Source of the DNA: Sipunculus nudus
Lineage: Eukaryota > Annelida > Sipuncula > Golfingiida > Sipunculidae
Length of the DNA: 64,000 bases
Assembly (NCBI GenBank): GCA_026874595.1
Contig: CM049306.1
Span: 29,193,519 to 29,257,518, forward strand
Direction of reading: 5' to 3'
Under the pieces are notes generated by a model. It was given only the letters and a program-made list of their open reading frames with translations, did not search any database and was not told where the DNA came from. How positions within the stretch are numbered: the stretch's first letter is position 1; every line of letters begins with the position of its first letter. Both the position numbers and the translations under genes were made by a program. Positions 33,601 to 43,120 of the stretch are shown here, one piece after another.

Positions 33601-34845
33601 TGGTTTTAGCAGCTGTGTGCTCACTGCACTGATACTTTTTACAAATATTAGTGAAAGTTTCAATGTGTATTTTATAAAATATAATAAATATTACAGAGCC
33701 ACTATAAAAGCGGGCTTCACTTCTACTGAGGAACATGAAAATATAAATAAAACTGTCTCCTCTAATTCCGCTATTTTAACTCCTACTTCTCCCTGTAGAT
33801 GTCCCTGCACTCATATCAACTCTTGTAACACAAACAACTACTAAACATCAGAAGTCGCCAGAATCAGGAATCAATCTACGATCTGTAGACTAGGAGCCCT
33901 ACACGCTACTAAGTGAGCTGTGAAGACAAGATACCAGCAGGAGCGAGTTTTGTTCATTTATATCTGCGATTGAAGCGCCATCTATCGCAAAAATGGGGAA
34001 CCATTTGAACAGGAGAATTAAGTTTAAGGGGGGGCTCCGCCCCCACACCCCTGTTCTGACGGGGAACCTAGGTTCCCCGGACACCTCTAATATAATAGAC
34101 TCCAGTTATGAGCAAAATTAAATATGGGAATTCTCAGGAAAATACTATGTTTGACTATCGGCCTTTGTCAGGAAACAATTTATTATGCGACACCCATTGT
34201 GCAAAAGGTACCAGCTGTAGGCTGCAGCTCGGTTTCTATAGTTCCGCCAATATTACACATCAATTATTATATATTATATAAATAGTGATCATACAATATT
34301 AATTAAATATCTATCAAAATCTATTTTCAGTTTCAAAGTTTCCTATAAAAAAAGTTGTGCTCTAAACTGAAAATAGATAATTATAATGTCCTGTTTTGCA
34401 ACATAAGTAATAATACAGTCGTGACAGTCAGTAATAATACTAATATTTTTTTTCTAAGACAGGGGCCCTTGTAGGTAGGTAGCTGGTCATTCCTAATTAA
34501 TTTGGTAACGTACCTTCCTTGTATCTCAATATGGACTACTGCTGGAGCTGCTTTCTCCACGACATCCGCTATAAAGTTGTAATGTTTTGCTTTTGATGTA
34601 CTGCTTGTGCTGTCAGTTTCAATTACGTCAGCTGCATCTACTGCTGGGACTATCGTCGAGAAGGACTGGTAGAGTTTCCCTCCTATAACCCCCACTGACA
34701 GGCCTATTCCGAGTACTTTGCATGTCTTAAACGTCCGTCTGACAGAGGTAGCAGAATAGGAAGAATATTTGAACTGTAAACATTTAACACACTGCCTTTG
34801 TGCCGTTAGCAGACGACACACGCCTTGTCTCATGGGCGCCGCCAT
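21495..34845 (-). CDS. HTRA2: HtrA-type serine protease, HTRA2/Omi-like (partial, 5 exons)
   Basis: Five exons join in frame: 34845-34514, 25318-25117, 22578-22384, 22005-21973 and 21609-21495, giving residues 1-292. The N-terminus is basic and Arg-rich (mitochondrial presequence style), followed by a short Gly/Val-rich hydrophobic stretch at about 44-56. The trypsin-like domain then shows His140 in TNAHVV, Asp170 in VSDLATIKI and Ser247 in GNSGGPLV, the complete catalytic triad. The context [19 protein letters not shown] and [18 protein letters not shown] is characteristic of the animal HtrA family. HTRA2 is favoured over HTRA1/3/4 because there is no signal peptide or Cys-rich IGFBP/Kazal region. 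Known members are mitochondrial intermembrane-space quality-control proteases, and some bind IAPs after processing. The C-terminal PDZ exons are not visible in the window. Introns 1 and 2 are packed with repeats. Confidence 0.9.
21973..22005 (-). CDS. HTRA2: HTRA2 exon 4, 33-nt microexon with catalytic Ser
   Basis: Acceptor TTTACAG directly before 22005 and donor GTAAAT at 21972. Only 11 codons: [11 protein letters not shown], including catalytic Ser247 and the oxyanion-hole glycine. It keeps phase 0 on both sides and joins VIN to EGEAIGIS of exon 5. It is too short to appear as an ORF and is easily missed by gene finders. Confidence 0.93.
22384..22578 (-). CDS. HTRA2: HTRA2 exon 3
   Basis: Acceptor TTTTCAG before 22578, donor GTAAGT at 22383, 195 nt, phase 0 at both ends. 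Encodes [24 protein letters not shown] and [12 protein letters not shown], all standard HtrA protease core segments. Confidence 0.93.
22954..25012 (+). mobile_element. H element 2, interrupted by a nested H element
   Basis: The 5' end is CTAGAATACAGGTAGTTGAC at 22954. The 3' end near 25012 has GTATCTGC and CGGCTACAA, a decayed version of the terminal hairpin. The internal units carry GGTGGCGCCACC at 23221, 23350, 24411, 24540 and 24689. A second complete H element (23442-24351) is inserted at a TAAATGAG site. Lies in HTRA2 intron 2. Confidence 0.75.
23442..24351 (+). mobile_element. H element 3, nested in element 2
   Basis: Begins with the intact CTAGAATACGGGTAGTCGAC end and 7-bp hairpin, and ends at GGCGGATACAA. 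The host sequence reads CTGTTTGTAAA before and TGAGTGATTTT after. The same host sequence without insertion (CTGTTTGTAAATGAGTG) is present at about 23150-23167 in the neighbouring unit. This fixes both boundaries to within two bases. The CGG-rich part is missing, and the 3' hairpin has lost its left arm. Confidence 0.75.
25013..25080. other. Intron spacer
   Basis: Short HTRA2 intron 2 sequence between H element 2 and exon 2. Nothing recognised. Confidence 0.4.
25117..25318 (-). CDS. HTRA2: HTRA2 exon 2 (His and Asp of the triad)
   Basis: Acceptor TTTTTCAG/A at 25319-25320. The first base completes Arg111. The exon reads HPYYGN, then [21 protein letters not shown] with His140, and ends [11 protein letters not shown] with Asp170. 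Donor GTATGT at 25116. Length 202 nt, ending in phase 0. Confidence 0.92.
25390..25870. repeat. P-family 5' end plus shared repeat
   Basis: Palindrome GACCCATGGGTC at 25398-25409, then TIR motif GCTCAGCTGA at 25415-25424. The following 400 bp resembles 6166-6440 rather than the P tandem units. No 3' hairpin follows, so this is a partial or chimeric copy in HTRA2 intron 1. A G run lies near 25814-25827. Confidence 0.6.
25871..26254. other. Intron sequence, AT-rich
   Basis: HTRA2 intron 1. No element ends or exons seen. Confidence 0.4.
26255..27265 (+). mobile_element. J element: 5' hairpin and about 330-bp internal repeats
   Basis: Starts at a hairpin, GCTTGCCG and CGGCAAGC, at 26266-26292. 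Three units follow, each with GATATGGC(TG/CA)CTAG(A/G)GGGCGCTG, at about 26459, 26789 and 27119. Each unit also has CCTTTGAGTCTTCTCCATAA and TGTCAGTGTGTC. No ORF of note. No 3' hairpin was found, so the right end is approximate. Confidence 0.6.
27266..27649. other. Intron sequence, AT-rich
   Basis: HTRA2 intron 1 between repeats. No coding or element signals seen. Confidence 0.4.
27650..29185 (+). mobile_element. K element 1 (hairpin-ended, about 180-bp tandem units)
   Basis: 5' hairpin GTGTCG and CGACAC at 27656-27670, then the motif ATGCCCCCGCC at 27673-27683. The interior has about eight tandem units of about 170-180 bp, each with AGGAGCCGT(A/C)AAAC, AAAAGTAGGTCAAC, CGATCTGTAACTGGTCATTA and ATCAGGCCAATATCTGCAGG. 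The 3' end is a 29-nt hairpin at 29153-29181 whose right arm GGCGGGGGCAT is the inverse of the 5' motif. No coding capacity. Lies in HTRA2 intron 1. Confidence 0.8.
29186..29540. other. Intron sequence with long G run
   Basis: Contains a G run of about 24 at 29359-29382, flanked by TGGGTTGGGTTTGG. Otherwise unremarkable. Confidence 0.5.
29541..30252 (+). mobile_element. P-family element, 3' part
   Basis: Matches the blocks at 500-840 and 160-400 in the same relative order and ends in the AGCTCAG/CTGAGCT hairpin at 30220-30248. The 5' palindrome is absent, so it is truncated. HTRA2 intron 1. Confidence 0.7.
30253..31154. other. Intron sequence with short degenerate repeat
   Basis: At about 30880-30985 the motif CCTAAAACTG or ACCTG recurs every 10-20 bp. 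This is a short degenerate repeat without telomere-like regularity. No gene is seen in the remainder. Confidence 0.45.
31155..32888 (+). mobile_element. K element 2
   Basis: Starts CTAGATGTGTCGG with hairpin GTGTCG and CGACAC at 31161-31175, followed by a small internal duplication of the CGACACGAAT segment and then ATGCCCCCGCC. About nine units of about 175-180 bp follow. The terminal 29-nt hairpin is at 32856-32884. Nearly collinear with K element 1 and about 2 kb away in the same orientation, both in HTRA2 intron 1. Confidence 0.8.
32889..33132. other. Intron sequence, nothing recognised
   Basis: HTRA2 intron 1 between K element 2 and a candidate short exon on the plus strand. Confidence 0.4.
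33133..33180 (+). CDS. Candidate first coding exon (16 codons)
   Basis: A start codon in a strong context (CTTCACCATGGCG) is preceded by an in-frame TAA 15 bases upstream. It opens a 16-codon frame, [16 protein letters not shown], that runs directly into a consensus donor GTAAGT at 33181. The exon ends in phase 0. I cannot identify the gene or find a matching second exon. It lies in intron 1 of HTRA2 on the opposite strand. It could be a nested gene, an old duplicate or chance. Confidence 0.25.
33181..34513. other. HTRA2 intron 1, proximal part
   Basis: No clear exon. A GC-rich inverted motif, GGGGGCTCC and GCCCCC, followed by GGGGAACCTAGGTTCCCC lies at 34026-34080. These two adjacent perfect palindromes probably belong to a small repeat. 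A 75-codon ORF at 33617-33844 is unsupported. Confidence 0.4.
34514..34845 (-). CDS. HTRA2: HTRA2 exon 1
   Basis: Encodes residues 1-110 and two bases of codon 111. The donor is AAG/GTACGT at 34513. The frame is open further upstream to an ATG at 34950, but MAAPMRQG at 34845 is preferred because it starts a presequence-like region. The longer version would add 35 residues of unlike character. After the hydrophobic stretch comes [11 protein letters not shown], where AVDA (residues 68-71) sits where an IAP-binding tetrapeptide would be expected. Confidence 0.85.
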
Positions 34846-35555
34846 TATCAACCTTGAGTCGAATAAGTGATCTACCCAGTCATCTAGTATTATTGTGTCT
34901 TTTATCTTGTAACTACGATCCTGGTGGCACAGGTGGCATGTGCGATTCAATATACAGAAAAATGTGACAAAAATTCACCTAAAATTAATGGGTCTATTAA
35001 ATAAGTGACAGAAACGAAAAACTGTATTAACTGAAAATTACTTCATTGATTTTTTAAAAGTAGGCCCTATAATTAAAATTTACAAGTAAGACTATAGTGA
35101 TCCCAATTATAATATTTTGTGTCTAAGTCGATAAGCGCCTTCCATATTCTGTGGTAATGGTTTCATATATCTGAAAGGAGTATAGAGCCCGGGTCCCCCA
35201 GTGTGTAATTCTTAGCCTTACGCCAAGACAAATAATCTGTATACCGCATCCCGTGCTCCAAGTAAACGGACCTTGTCTCTCTCTTTATACTCTTTAATAT
35301 ACTACAATGCTGAAGATTAAAGAAAAAACTGCCGATGAAAAAATCTAAGCCTACAACGAGATGTTCGATTTTCGGGAAATAATTATAAAATGATAAGCTG
35401 GTTATTTTCAGTTACTCAAATGATTTTTTTTCCTGCTGAATGTCAAACTGTACGTATTTATGCATAAATACATGTATGTAATATTCCTGAATCGTTTTTG
35501 TCATAAAGATTTCCAAAGGTGGGAAAGGGGGGGGGGGGGGTTACATTGGTCCACA
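34846..35555. other. Upstream region of HTRA2
   Basis: The 5' flank of HTRA2 on the minus strand. The frame continues open to 34950. No TATA box is evident. No gene recognised. Confidence 0.4.
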
Positions 35556-35765
35556 GCAGGGGCGGATCCAGGATTAAGGAAAAGTATGGGTCCAACCCAG
35601 GAGGACTAATGAAAACCCTGCAGAAAAGGTCGGGGGGGGGGGGGGGTTGTTAAGCCGGAAGAATTGGTCTGAAACCCTTAAAAAAGGCTGCGGCGGCTAA
35701 AAAAAAAGGGGGGGGGGGGTCCATGCAGACCCCCTGGACCCCTCCCTTGGATCGCTTCTGCACTG
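35556..35765. mobile_element. MITE with GGCGGATCCAGGA end, copy 1
   Basis: A 210-bp segment starting GGGGCGGATCCAGGATTAAGG and ending TTGGATCGCTTCTGC. The ends are imperfect inverted repeats. Two G runs lie inside. The copy at 37612-37825 matches along its length, including CCCTTAAAAA and GCGGCTnnAAAAGGG. Confidence 0.65.
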
Positions 35766-36217
35766 CAACTGGAACTTTATCTACAAATTTATTATGTAAT
35801 ATCCCCTTGAAAAAGTCCCTTTTCACTGATCTGGTCATTTGAACAGAATGGTTAAGTCTTGCGACTTTTAATTTACATAACATTTTTTTCGAAGTTCAGA
35901 GAAGTCTAAAACTCAAGTAATTTAAACCCTGAAACTGAAACATTGTGAATTAACTTTCTTCAGCCCGTGCATAGCGTTAAAAATAATTAATGCACCAATT
36001 ATTTAAGAAAAAGAGCTTTAGGTTGGGATATCAAGACAATGTACTTTTATTATTATTTTTCTTTTTTAGCTTTCATTTTGCACAAAAATCAATGTTCATG
36101 GTTAATTTAATGGGGTTTTTTTTCAGTGTGTCCGCTACAGTTCTGAAGAAATGCCCATGTCAATTTTTGTCGTAGGCCCAATTTACATGCATTTATCATC
36201 TTGGCCGTAGTGACAAA

Positions 36218-36274
<57 letters not shown>

Positions 36275-37611
36275 GTAACTGATACACTTCTTTTCATATA
36301 ATTAAACTGAAAATCTGACATGACTGCTACGATTTTAAGTTTGAAAATATACTAATAAAATGAATTAACAAATGCATAGGTGCATATGGTGCCACCAGTA
36401 AATACTAGTATATAACACTGCTAAATGTTATCCATGGTCCACTTACCACATTTCAAGGCAAGCAGCATACATGCACGCCTATCTTAGATATGTTGTCGAA
36501 AGTAGGAATTTCAACCCTGAGTGAAGAGTTCTTGTTCTAGTTTGTAGTTTCTGCTTTGGTGGAGGTCTTTGCTCTCTGAGTGCTTTTCTAGTTTTATAAT
36601 ATAAAAATGCGTTTCCTTAGGCATTTTAAATTTTTTATTTATGATATTTCAACCTCCCATTCAGGATATATACAATAGATATGCATGGTCGTAGAACCCC
36701 TAACGATGAACGCCCGAAATTCCAGGCTTTAACCAGATATGTTTACTTGCTACGTCTATCCAAGGCGAAACTATCTCGGCACTGGATTAATTACAGCGCC
36801 GCAGAGAGGGGCGAGCCATGCTTTCAGGACAGCGTGTACACTTAGGTTCGCTGTGTTCAGCTCTGTTATTACACTGCTTGGTGCATTGCGCAAAATAACA
36901 ACAATGCCGACGTGATACCACTGCCGCCGTAGATGTATTATCGGCACGTTCGTCAAAAAGCCTTTATGTAATTTTTCGTGTCGTTCAAAACCGTATCTGA
37001 TCACAGTCGCTTGAATCCATATTTAAAGAGGATATGGAAAGAAAGCGATAGAGCATAGGATAGTTGCCTGTTTTGAACACCTCTTTTGTGATATTCACGA
37101 ATTCGTATAGTCCGTACCTAAGGCATGGCGCTATACTACTAGTGCACAGTTCAATTCGTCAATTTCTCGATAAAATCACACCCACATATAGGGATTCAAG
37201 CGGCTGTAATTTGACTTAACATATTAGAACTGCCATGACTGTTCTATGGTTAATTTTTGGCAAGATTCATAATAAAAGGATTTACGGTAACAGATTAATA
37301 GTAGGCCTACATGCATGGGTATCATGTCAATCTGATAAATAGGTTTTCGTCACATCTAAATCCATCATCGTTACGATGTGTGCATGCTATGTATTTCAAA
37401 ACATCACAGATGGGTCAGACGGTAAATCAAGTGTAATCATCGAATGGACTTTGGTCAGTCAGGCTGTTGTGAAAACTGTAAAACTTTAAAGTTAATTAAA
37501 ATTTAAAATTAAAATTAAATGATAAACTTCTTTCCGCTCACCGGAAATGAAGGATGTATACCTCCCTCCGAATTTTATAGGCCTACGTATACCTCCATCC
37601 GAGAGATGCTT
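35766..37611. other. Intergenic with TA microsatellite
   Basis: A (TA)n array of about 50 bp lies at 36221-36270. Around 36375-36480 is a short repeat with GGTGCCACCAGT similar to units elsewhere. No convincing gene. Confidence 0.5.
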
Positions 37612-37825
37612 AACAGAGGCGGATCCAGGATTAAGGAAAAGGAAAAGTCCGACCTAAGAAGACTAACGTGAAAACTTTGACAAGGTCCAAAGATGCCCGG
37701 GGGGAGGGGGGGGGGGGGGTGGTGGTTCAGGCCGAAAAAAATGGTTTGAACCCCTTAAAAAGATTGCCGCGGCTGGAAAAGGGGGAGTCCGGACCTCCTA
37801 GACTTCCCGGATCAGCTTCTGCTTA
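37612..37825. mobile_element. MITE with GGCGGATCCAGGA end, copy 2
   Basis: Left end CAGAGGCGGATCCAGGATTAAGG, right end CCCGGATCAGCTTCTG. TTA is present on both sides and could be a 3-bp target duplication. A G run lies inside. Same family as 35556-35765. Confidence 0.65.
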
Positions 37826-38078
37826 CCCTGGTTAACGCGAACTGAAAATGTGGCACTTTCTGGGCTAATGATCGTAATGCATGGTGGGGGTTATACAGGT
37901 GAAACTTGCACGTTTAATATGGGGTGCCAAATTTTGGTCTCTCTGCTCTCCGGCCATCCAAGATCAGACTTCTAGATCGTTCCGCTGGACCGTCGTCGGG
38001 ATCACATCCCTGAAACTGATTAAGTTTATACTGGTTGCCATCATTCCCAGTGTTTACGCACCGTAGGCCATCCTCAGC

Positions 38079-38166
38079 ATGGTCGAAAACCCAGACAACG
38101 TAGTCGGCCAGGCACGGTTAATTCAACAACAAGCACTTGATGTGTGGTTGAACAAACCGGATAAAA
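38079..38166 (+). CDS. Orphan gene exon 1
   Basis: 29 codons plus one base. Donor A/GTAAGA at 38167. The stop codon TAG is in frame 15 bases upstream. The donor phase matches the two-base start of exon 2. Confidence 0.6.
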
Positions 38167-41100
38167 GTAAGAATTACATTCCCTCTTTTCTCCTTTCAGC
38201 TTGGTAGGCCTAATTTCTATAGGTCTTTTCAGGTGTGTGCGTGTGTCATAAAGACGTTATTTACCGAGCGTAGGCCTACATAGCGTATACACAGCGTCAT
38301 CAATCGATCTATGTGTAATTTGGTATATGTTCAATATACCATGCAATTTTATCACAAGTGGAACAAGCTGTGATAAAAACAGTAAAACACTTTAAGTAAT
38401 AAGTAATTCGCAATTAACGGTAATTATGTGTAGGCTAGAAGTTCCGGTGAAATGTCATTATGTAAGACTGAAACTGGTCACGGGAGCTGATTTTTTCGAG
38501 TCGGGCGTTCCATTAATCAATTGGGTTCTGTTCATTGGCCTGACAGCAGAGTACCAGACAGCCTATTGGCTCGACAGCCGAGCGGTCCACAGCCGCCGGA
38601 CCTATGGGCTTTTGTCATTTAGGCCCTAGACAAATCAAATGCCTTGTTGATACCACTACCAGCTTCCTTCGTTCGCTGTAAATACGTGGCGGGATGGGAC
38701 TTCGCGGGCCTAAAGGCGTATCATTTATTTACGTAAATTCCCTGGGCATTGCAGGAAATGGCCTTAAGCACTTATTAAATTGATGGCTTATATGTGAAGG
38801 TATAAAATAACATTAAGTTTTGTGGGTATAATCAAGTCACTGGACGGTCGGGCATGAAAGTGTAATCACATCCAATTATACTGCGATGAATTAAATATCA
38901 ATAAAAGCATGTAAAAGCAGAATCATGCATGACAAGTATATATACCTTAATATGCTGTCTAAGATAAAATGGATTAAAATACTGAATCGTTGATTGAAAA
39001 TAAGTTTAAAAGGAATGGCTACTATTGCAGCAGGACTATTTTGTTTTGTCTATGGCAAATTGATTGATTTTACTCTATAGGCTCTTCTAAAGAGTTATTG
39101 CTACCGGCAGCTGCAAACATCACTGTAAACTATTTTATTTTATTAAAAATTGTTAAAATGCTTCTTGTATGTTCTCTTAAGGATCTAGAGATAACCCACC
39201 GGGCCTACTTATAAATACTGGCTGTCAGAATGAAACAATGAAGCATACTTATATACAAGCTCTGCCACAATGCCCTGGCTATTCTGCTAAATGTGCACTC
39301 ACACAATGACAATTGACTTACACAGGTCAGCTGATTTTTTTCTGCTTTATTAATACAACCCTTTTACTATTTATTACAGATGACATGGTGTTTTACCCAG
39401 CTGAGAAGGATCAGGCTTATGATATGATTTACCAGCATACTGATACTGAGGCTGACCAGTGTCTTAACGAAGATGACATGCTCGGTCACGTGACTGCAGT
39501 TCTAGGCTTGGAGGAGGATGAGCTCAGGGTTATGTGTCAACTGACGGAGAACCGCTTCTTGGCAAAAACCTCAGCAATCAAGGATGGTCATCTTCAGTTT
39601 CTTGTTATTGATTCCACAGCCAAGGACTTTATAGGGCTTCAATTTTCCTGGAGCTTACAGTTCTATTATTCCCATTTTGGTTTTGGCAGAACAAAAAAGG
39701 GGGGCCGTCCTGTACCTTCTGCTGATTCTATTATCTTCCGTTGCTGGAAAAACCAGAACGGCAGCAACTTGTTGGTGCTTGGTCCTGCAGAGAGAGGCTT
39801 GACCGCCCATGTTCTGTCAGCGGTCCCTGCCGCTAAGCTGTTAGACTGCAATCAACGTATCATACAGGCAAGTCATGGCATTTCCCAATATGTTGAGATA
39901 ATAAAAAACAGATGATAGCAAAAATGTAATAATGACAAACCTGTGAAATATCAATGACTTAATATCATAATTTCGTTGTAATTGTATAAAACTTGACTCA
40001 GCCTATGGCTCACTATTTTGTATACAGTGGAACCTCTTCTAAGAGCACCTCCTATTTTCGGCCATATACGGGCAGTCCCTTGACATTATTTCCCGATATC
40101 TACAACCTCCCTACTAATGATAACTCTCACTTGCGGGCAAATTGTCCGGTCCCGTTAGTGTCCGTAATTCGGAGGTTCTACTGTATGTACATGTAGTAAT
40201 GAGGAGATTGGAGTAATCTAGACAGGCTGACTTTTCGGTACCCGAAAGAACCTGCATGTACCAGGGACAGTTTTCTATCCCTGCATGTAGAGTGACAGCG
40301 GCAGCATTATCTTGCCTAATCTTTGCTTGCAGCAGTGACTGAAAATGATTATATCTGTAAAGTTTGAGAGTTAGTGTTTACAGATACATCCAATATTTAT
40401 CATCTTGTTATCCAGCATATTCCCGTTAAGAGTAGCTTTCAAACAAGCTCTTTTTAAATGCATAATTTGCACCTCATTGCATTGATCAGTATTTTGTATT
40501 TTATTCTATCAAACTGAATAATAATTATGCGACTGAATCTCTTAATTTCTTTTAACTCGTAGAAGAATTTGTCAAATCTTTGACTTTGGGTCCCATTTTC
40601 TAGCTCAGTTAGGTTATATAAGTAACATAGGATATAACAGAATTATTTTATTTGCTTTTAGGATTTCCACATAAATCTTAGCATTGAGGACCCAGACGAG
40701 CAGAATGGAGGGCTTTTCTTCCTTCAAGATGGCTGGCCATCAGCTATGGCCTTTGACCCCCGACCTGGACATGAAAACGAGGTCACACTCATATGCAGCT
40801 ATCAGCTGGACTATGCAGTATCAACTACATGGAGGGATGGGTTCTTACTGAGGTATAACCTTCAAATAGACGAAATCATGGTAACTTACACAGTACTATC
40901 AATGACAGATCTGTGTCTCCAGTATCTTATGGATGGACACCAAGTTGCGTGCTTGCAAAATGAAACACAAGGCAGGCAATTCAGCGAGGAGAATGCCAGG
41001 TGGAAAATTTGGATTTTCAACACAGACAACTTAGTGCCTTTGTACACAATTCCCCTATACTCACTGTTATCGGGTTCTAATTTAGAATCTATTTTAATGA

Positions 41101-41411
41101 TGTATTCTGTAGACCAAACACATGTCGCTGTACTGTCTTGGAGGGTAATGGACTCAGAGGACACGGCGGAATCCCCAGGACATTCAGAATGGGTGTTCCA
41201 TATCCATGGCAACAAGGTCAAAAATAAGATAAATTTAGGATGGGTTAGAATATACAGAACACCATTCCTCAGACGACTGCTTACGCTCAAACAATGGTGT
41301 AACATAGCAATACTCTCCTCTTGCAAGGGAAGACCTGTGGACTCATTGCCGCTCCCGGATGCCTTAAAACATGCACTGTACGGCTCACAACAATATATCA
41401 GTTATATATAG
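38079..41411 (+). CDS. Uncharacterised three-exon gene (441 aa)
   Basis: Exons 38079-38166, 39380-39867 and 40662-41411 join to an uninterrupted 441-codon frame. I do not recognise the family. The start is fixed by an in-frame TAG at 38064. Exon 1 is short and acidic/polar (QARLIQQQALDVWLNKP). Exon 2 begins NDMVFYPAEKDQAYDMIY and continues with mixed alpha/beta-looking sequence. Exon 3 is Trp- and Tyr-rich with short hydrophobic strands (WKIWIF, SWRVM, SEWVFHI) that suggest beta structure. There is no signal peptide or membrane span, so it is probably intracellular. Intron 1 is GT-AG. Intron 2 starts with GC. Length, phase agreement and sparse repeats in the introns support a real gene. An exon similar to exon 1 lies at 54399. 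Confidence 0.7.
39380..39867 (+). CDS. Orphan gene exon 2
   Basis: Acceptor TTATTACAG before 39380. 488 nt ending in phase 0 at ATACAG. The donor is AG/GCAAGT, the usual form of a GC donor. The alternative GT at 39872 would break the frame into exon 3. Confidence 0.7.
40662..41411 (+). CDS. Orphan gene exon 3 (terminal)
   Basis: Acceptor TTGCTTTTAG before 40662. Reads DFHINLSIEDPDE in phase 0 with exon 2 and runs 249 codons to TAG at 41409-41411. A polyadenylation signal follows at 41635. Confidence 0.7.
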   Translation, partial: DFHINLSIEDPDEQNGGLFFLQDGWPSAMAFDPRPGHENEVTLICSYQLDYAVSTTWRDGFLLRYNLQIDEIMVTYTVLSMTDLCLQYLMDGHQVACLQNETQGRQFSEENARWKIWIFNTDNLVPLYTIPLYSLLSGSNLESILMMYSVDQTHVAVLSWRVMDSEDTAESPGHSEWVFHIHGNKVKNKINLGWVRIYRTPFLRRLLTLKQWCNIAILSSCKGRPVDSLPLPDALKHALYGSQQYISYI

Positions 41412-41634
41412 ATATCGCAAAAAAGTTGATATGAATGATCCTCTGATGTATCTTTCAATTTTAGTTTGTTTTCCCAGAGCTGATCAAATTCCTTAGCTGT
41501 ACCAGTATTCCACAGACTGTTCATCATATTATATATCAAATGCATTTTACAAGTCAAAACAAGTCGTATAAATCCATATACAAAGCTCAAATGGTGTACC
41601 TAATTTTATCTTTGTAATATCTGATCAGATTCAT

Positions 41635-41640
41635 AATAAA
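41635..41640 (+). terminator. Polyadenylation signal AATAAA
   Basis: AATAAA 224 bases after the stop codon of the orphan gene, followed by a GT-rich stretch (TATGTGTGTATGTGTGTT) that fits a downstream element. Confidence 0.5.
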
Positions 41641-41740
41641 TATATGTGTGTATGTGTGTTATGATAACCATATTGCTGACTAGAATGTTTGACAGGAGCA
41701 TTACCGTGTTAGTAGAAAGGTGTTCAGTTCTTCAGAAAAC

Positions 41741-42240
41741 TAGGGACCCATGGGTCTCGACGCTCAGCTGAATGGATAGGTTTATGAGCTTTTTCAAAAT
41801 ATGGGTCCTGTGATCAGTTTGAAGCCAACCTGTCTACCCATACTGGAGTTGTCATTTGGAAACTAATATGTAGACAGATGGCCCCTGAGACTGACCTTTC
41901 GCCCAAAAATCCATAATTTTCTTCCACTCTTGGCAGGTGGGTAATATCTGGAAGATTGAAGGTTTTGGATGAAATGTTTGGCTTAAAATACATAAACAAT
42001 CTTTTTAAAGAAGTTGGTCCTGTGATCTTGACCTTCGACCTCATGGTCCCAAAAACAAAAGAGTTCTTGCGTTAGAGGGCGCCCATATATAAGTCAGATT
42101 TGAAATCCATAAGTCAATCCAAACTAGAGTTGTCATCAGGAAACAAATCTGACGGACATTCAGAGAGACGAACATACGGACGGAAAGGGTAAATAATATA
42201 GGGCATCCGCTTATTCAAACGGGGCCTAATAATCAAAAAG
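41741..42240 (+). mobile_element. P-family 5' end fragment
   Basis: Palindrome GACCCATGGGTC at 41745-41756, followed by GCTCAGCTGA at 41762-41771. The body reads GTCCTGTGATC twice and ends in GACGGACATTCAG and GACGAACATACGGACGG simple repeats without the 3' hairpin. Confidence 0.6.
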
Positions 42241-42720
42241 AGGTTTCAGGGCACAGTTGAAACCACATTTCCGAATCTGCTAGTATCAGTGTATAATTTG
42301 GCAGTCTCAAAATAAAGGGAAAAAATGCATCTAAAATAGAAAAAATATAGGTGGCGCCATCAGTCTTCTGCAACTGAAGGATCTAGTAATGATCAATAAA
42401 CACACCAGGTTTCAAGACACTAAGTGAAACTACAGCTGAGAAACTGACATGATTGCTGTCATTTGTCGGTCTCAAAAATAGAAAAAAAATTTTTTTTTAA
42501 ATGCAGGAGGCGCCACCAGTTTTTCCGAAACTGACATAACTAGTCATGATCAAAATCAAGGCAAGATTTATGGCAATCCATGCATTAATTATCAGGATAC
42601 TGAAGGTTTTGTATCAAATATTATTTAATCTGGGGGAGTATTTACAAGCCCCATAGCTCAAAGTATAAAGGTCGCACTGACCTAATTTCATGATTCCTAG
42701 GAGATTTTTATTGACCTCTG
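42241..42720 (+). repeat. P-type tandem units with GGCGCC palindromes
   Basis: Two units at about 42300 and 42470 read AAAATAGAAAAAA, then GGTGGCGCCATCAG or GGAGGCGCCACCAG, then TTCTGCAACTGA or TTTCCGAAACTGA. They are related to the P units at 16920-18250 and 48085-50845. Short unsupported ORFs only. Confidence 0.55.
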
Positions 42721-42814
42721 TTGATGTTCACTTAGAAGTTGAACCACACAATGATGAACTCTCGTGCATATATGTATACTGCCACTCAAGAGTAAGGAAA
42801 GAGGTGCTTTCGAC

Positions 42815-43120
42815 TCGAAACGAATCTCTTCTGTTTGGGCACTGTGGGAGGGCCGGGACTACTTGTCTCAGCTGGCAAACTTTAATTTCAAAATGTGTTA
42901 CATTTCAAGGAAACACCTTCTGTTCACATTCCACATACGCATGCTTACAAAATATTACTAATTCCGTAAAGTTCTTGCCACAAAAACACCCATGTTTATG
43001 TAATTTGATAAGAAACAATTCTTATCCAACACACATGAACGGACTACATTGTCCTTTTCACTACATGTATACCTACACTTCTGGTGTATTTAGAAGCCAC
43101 TTACGGTGCTTTGTGGGGTC
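42815..43120 (+). repeat. Dispersed 300-bp repeat, copy 1
   Basis: Matches 43622-43920 in direct orientation. Shared blocks are ACGAA(T/C)CTCTTCTGT, ATTCCGTAAAGT, CATGTTTATGTAATTTG and GGTGTATTTAGAAG. A 164-codon ORF crosses it but is not preserved in the second copy, so it is not called as a gene. Confidence 0.6.

Noticed and set aside
33617-33844. 75-codon ORF downstream of the candidate exon at 33133
   Set aside because: Its acceptor-like TTACAG is out of phase with the 33133 exon and would hit a stop at once.
34846-34950. Upstream ATG extension of HTRA2
   Set aside because: It adds 35 residues with a Cys/His-containing start unlike a presequence. The ATG at 34845 gives a normal mitochondrial N-terminus, though the longer form cannot be fully excluded.
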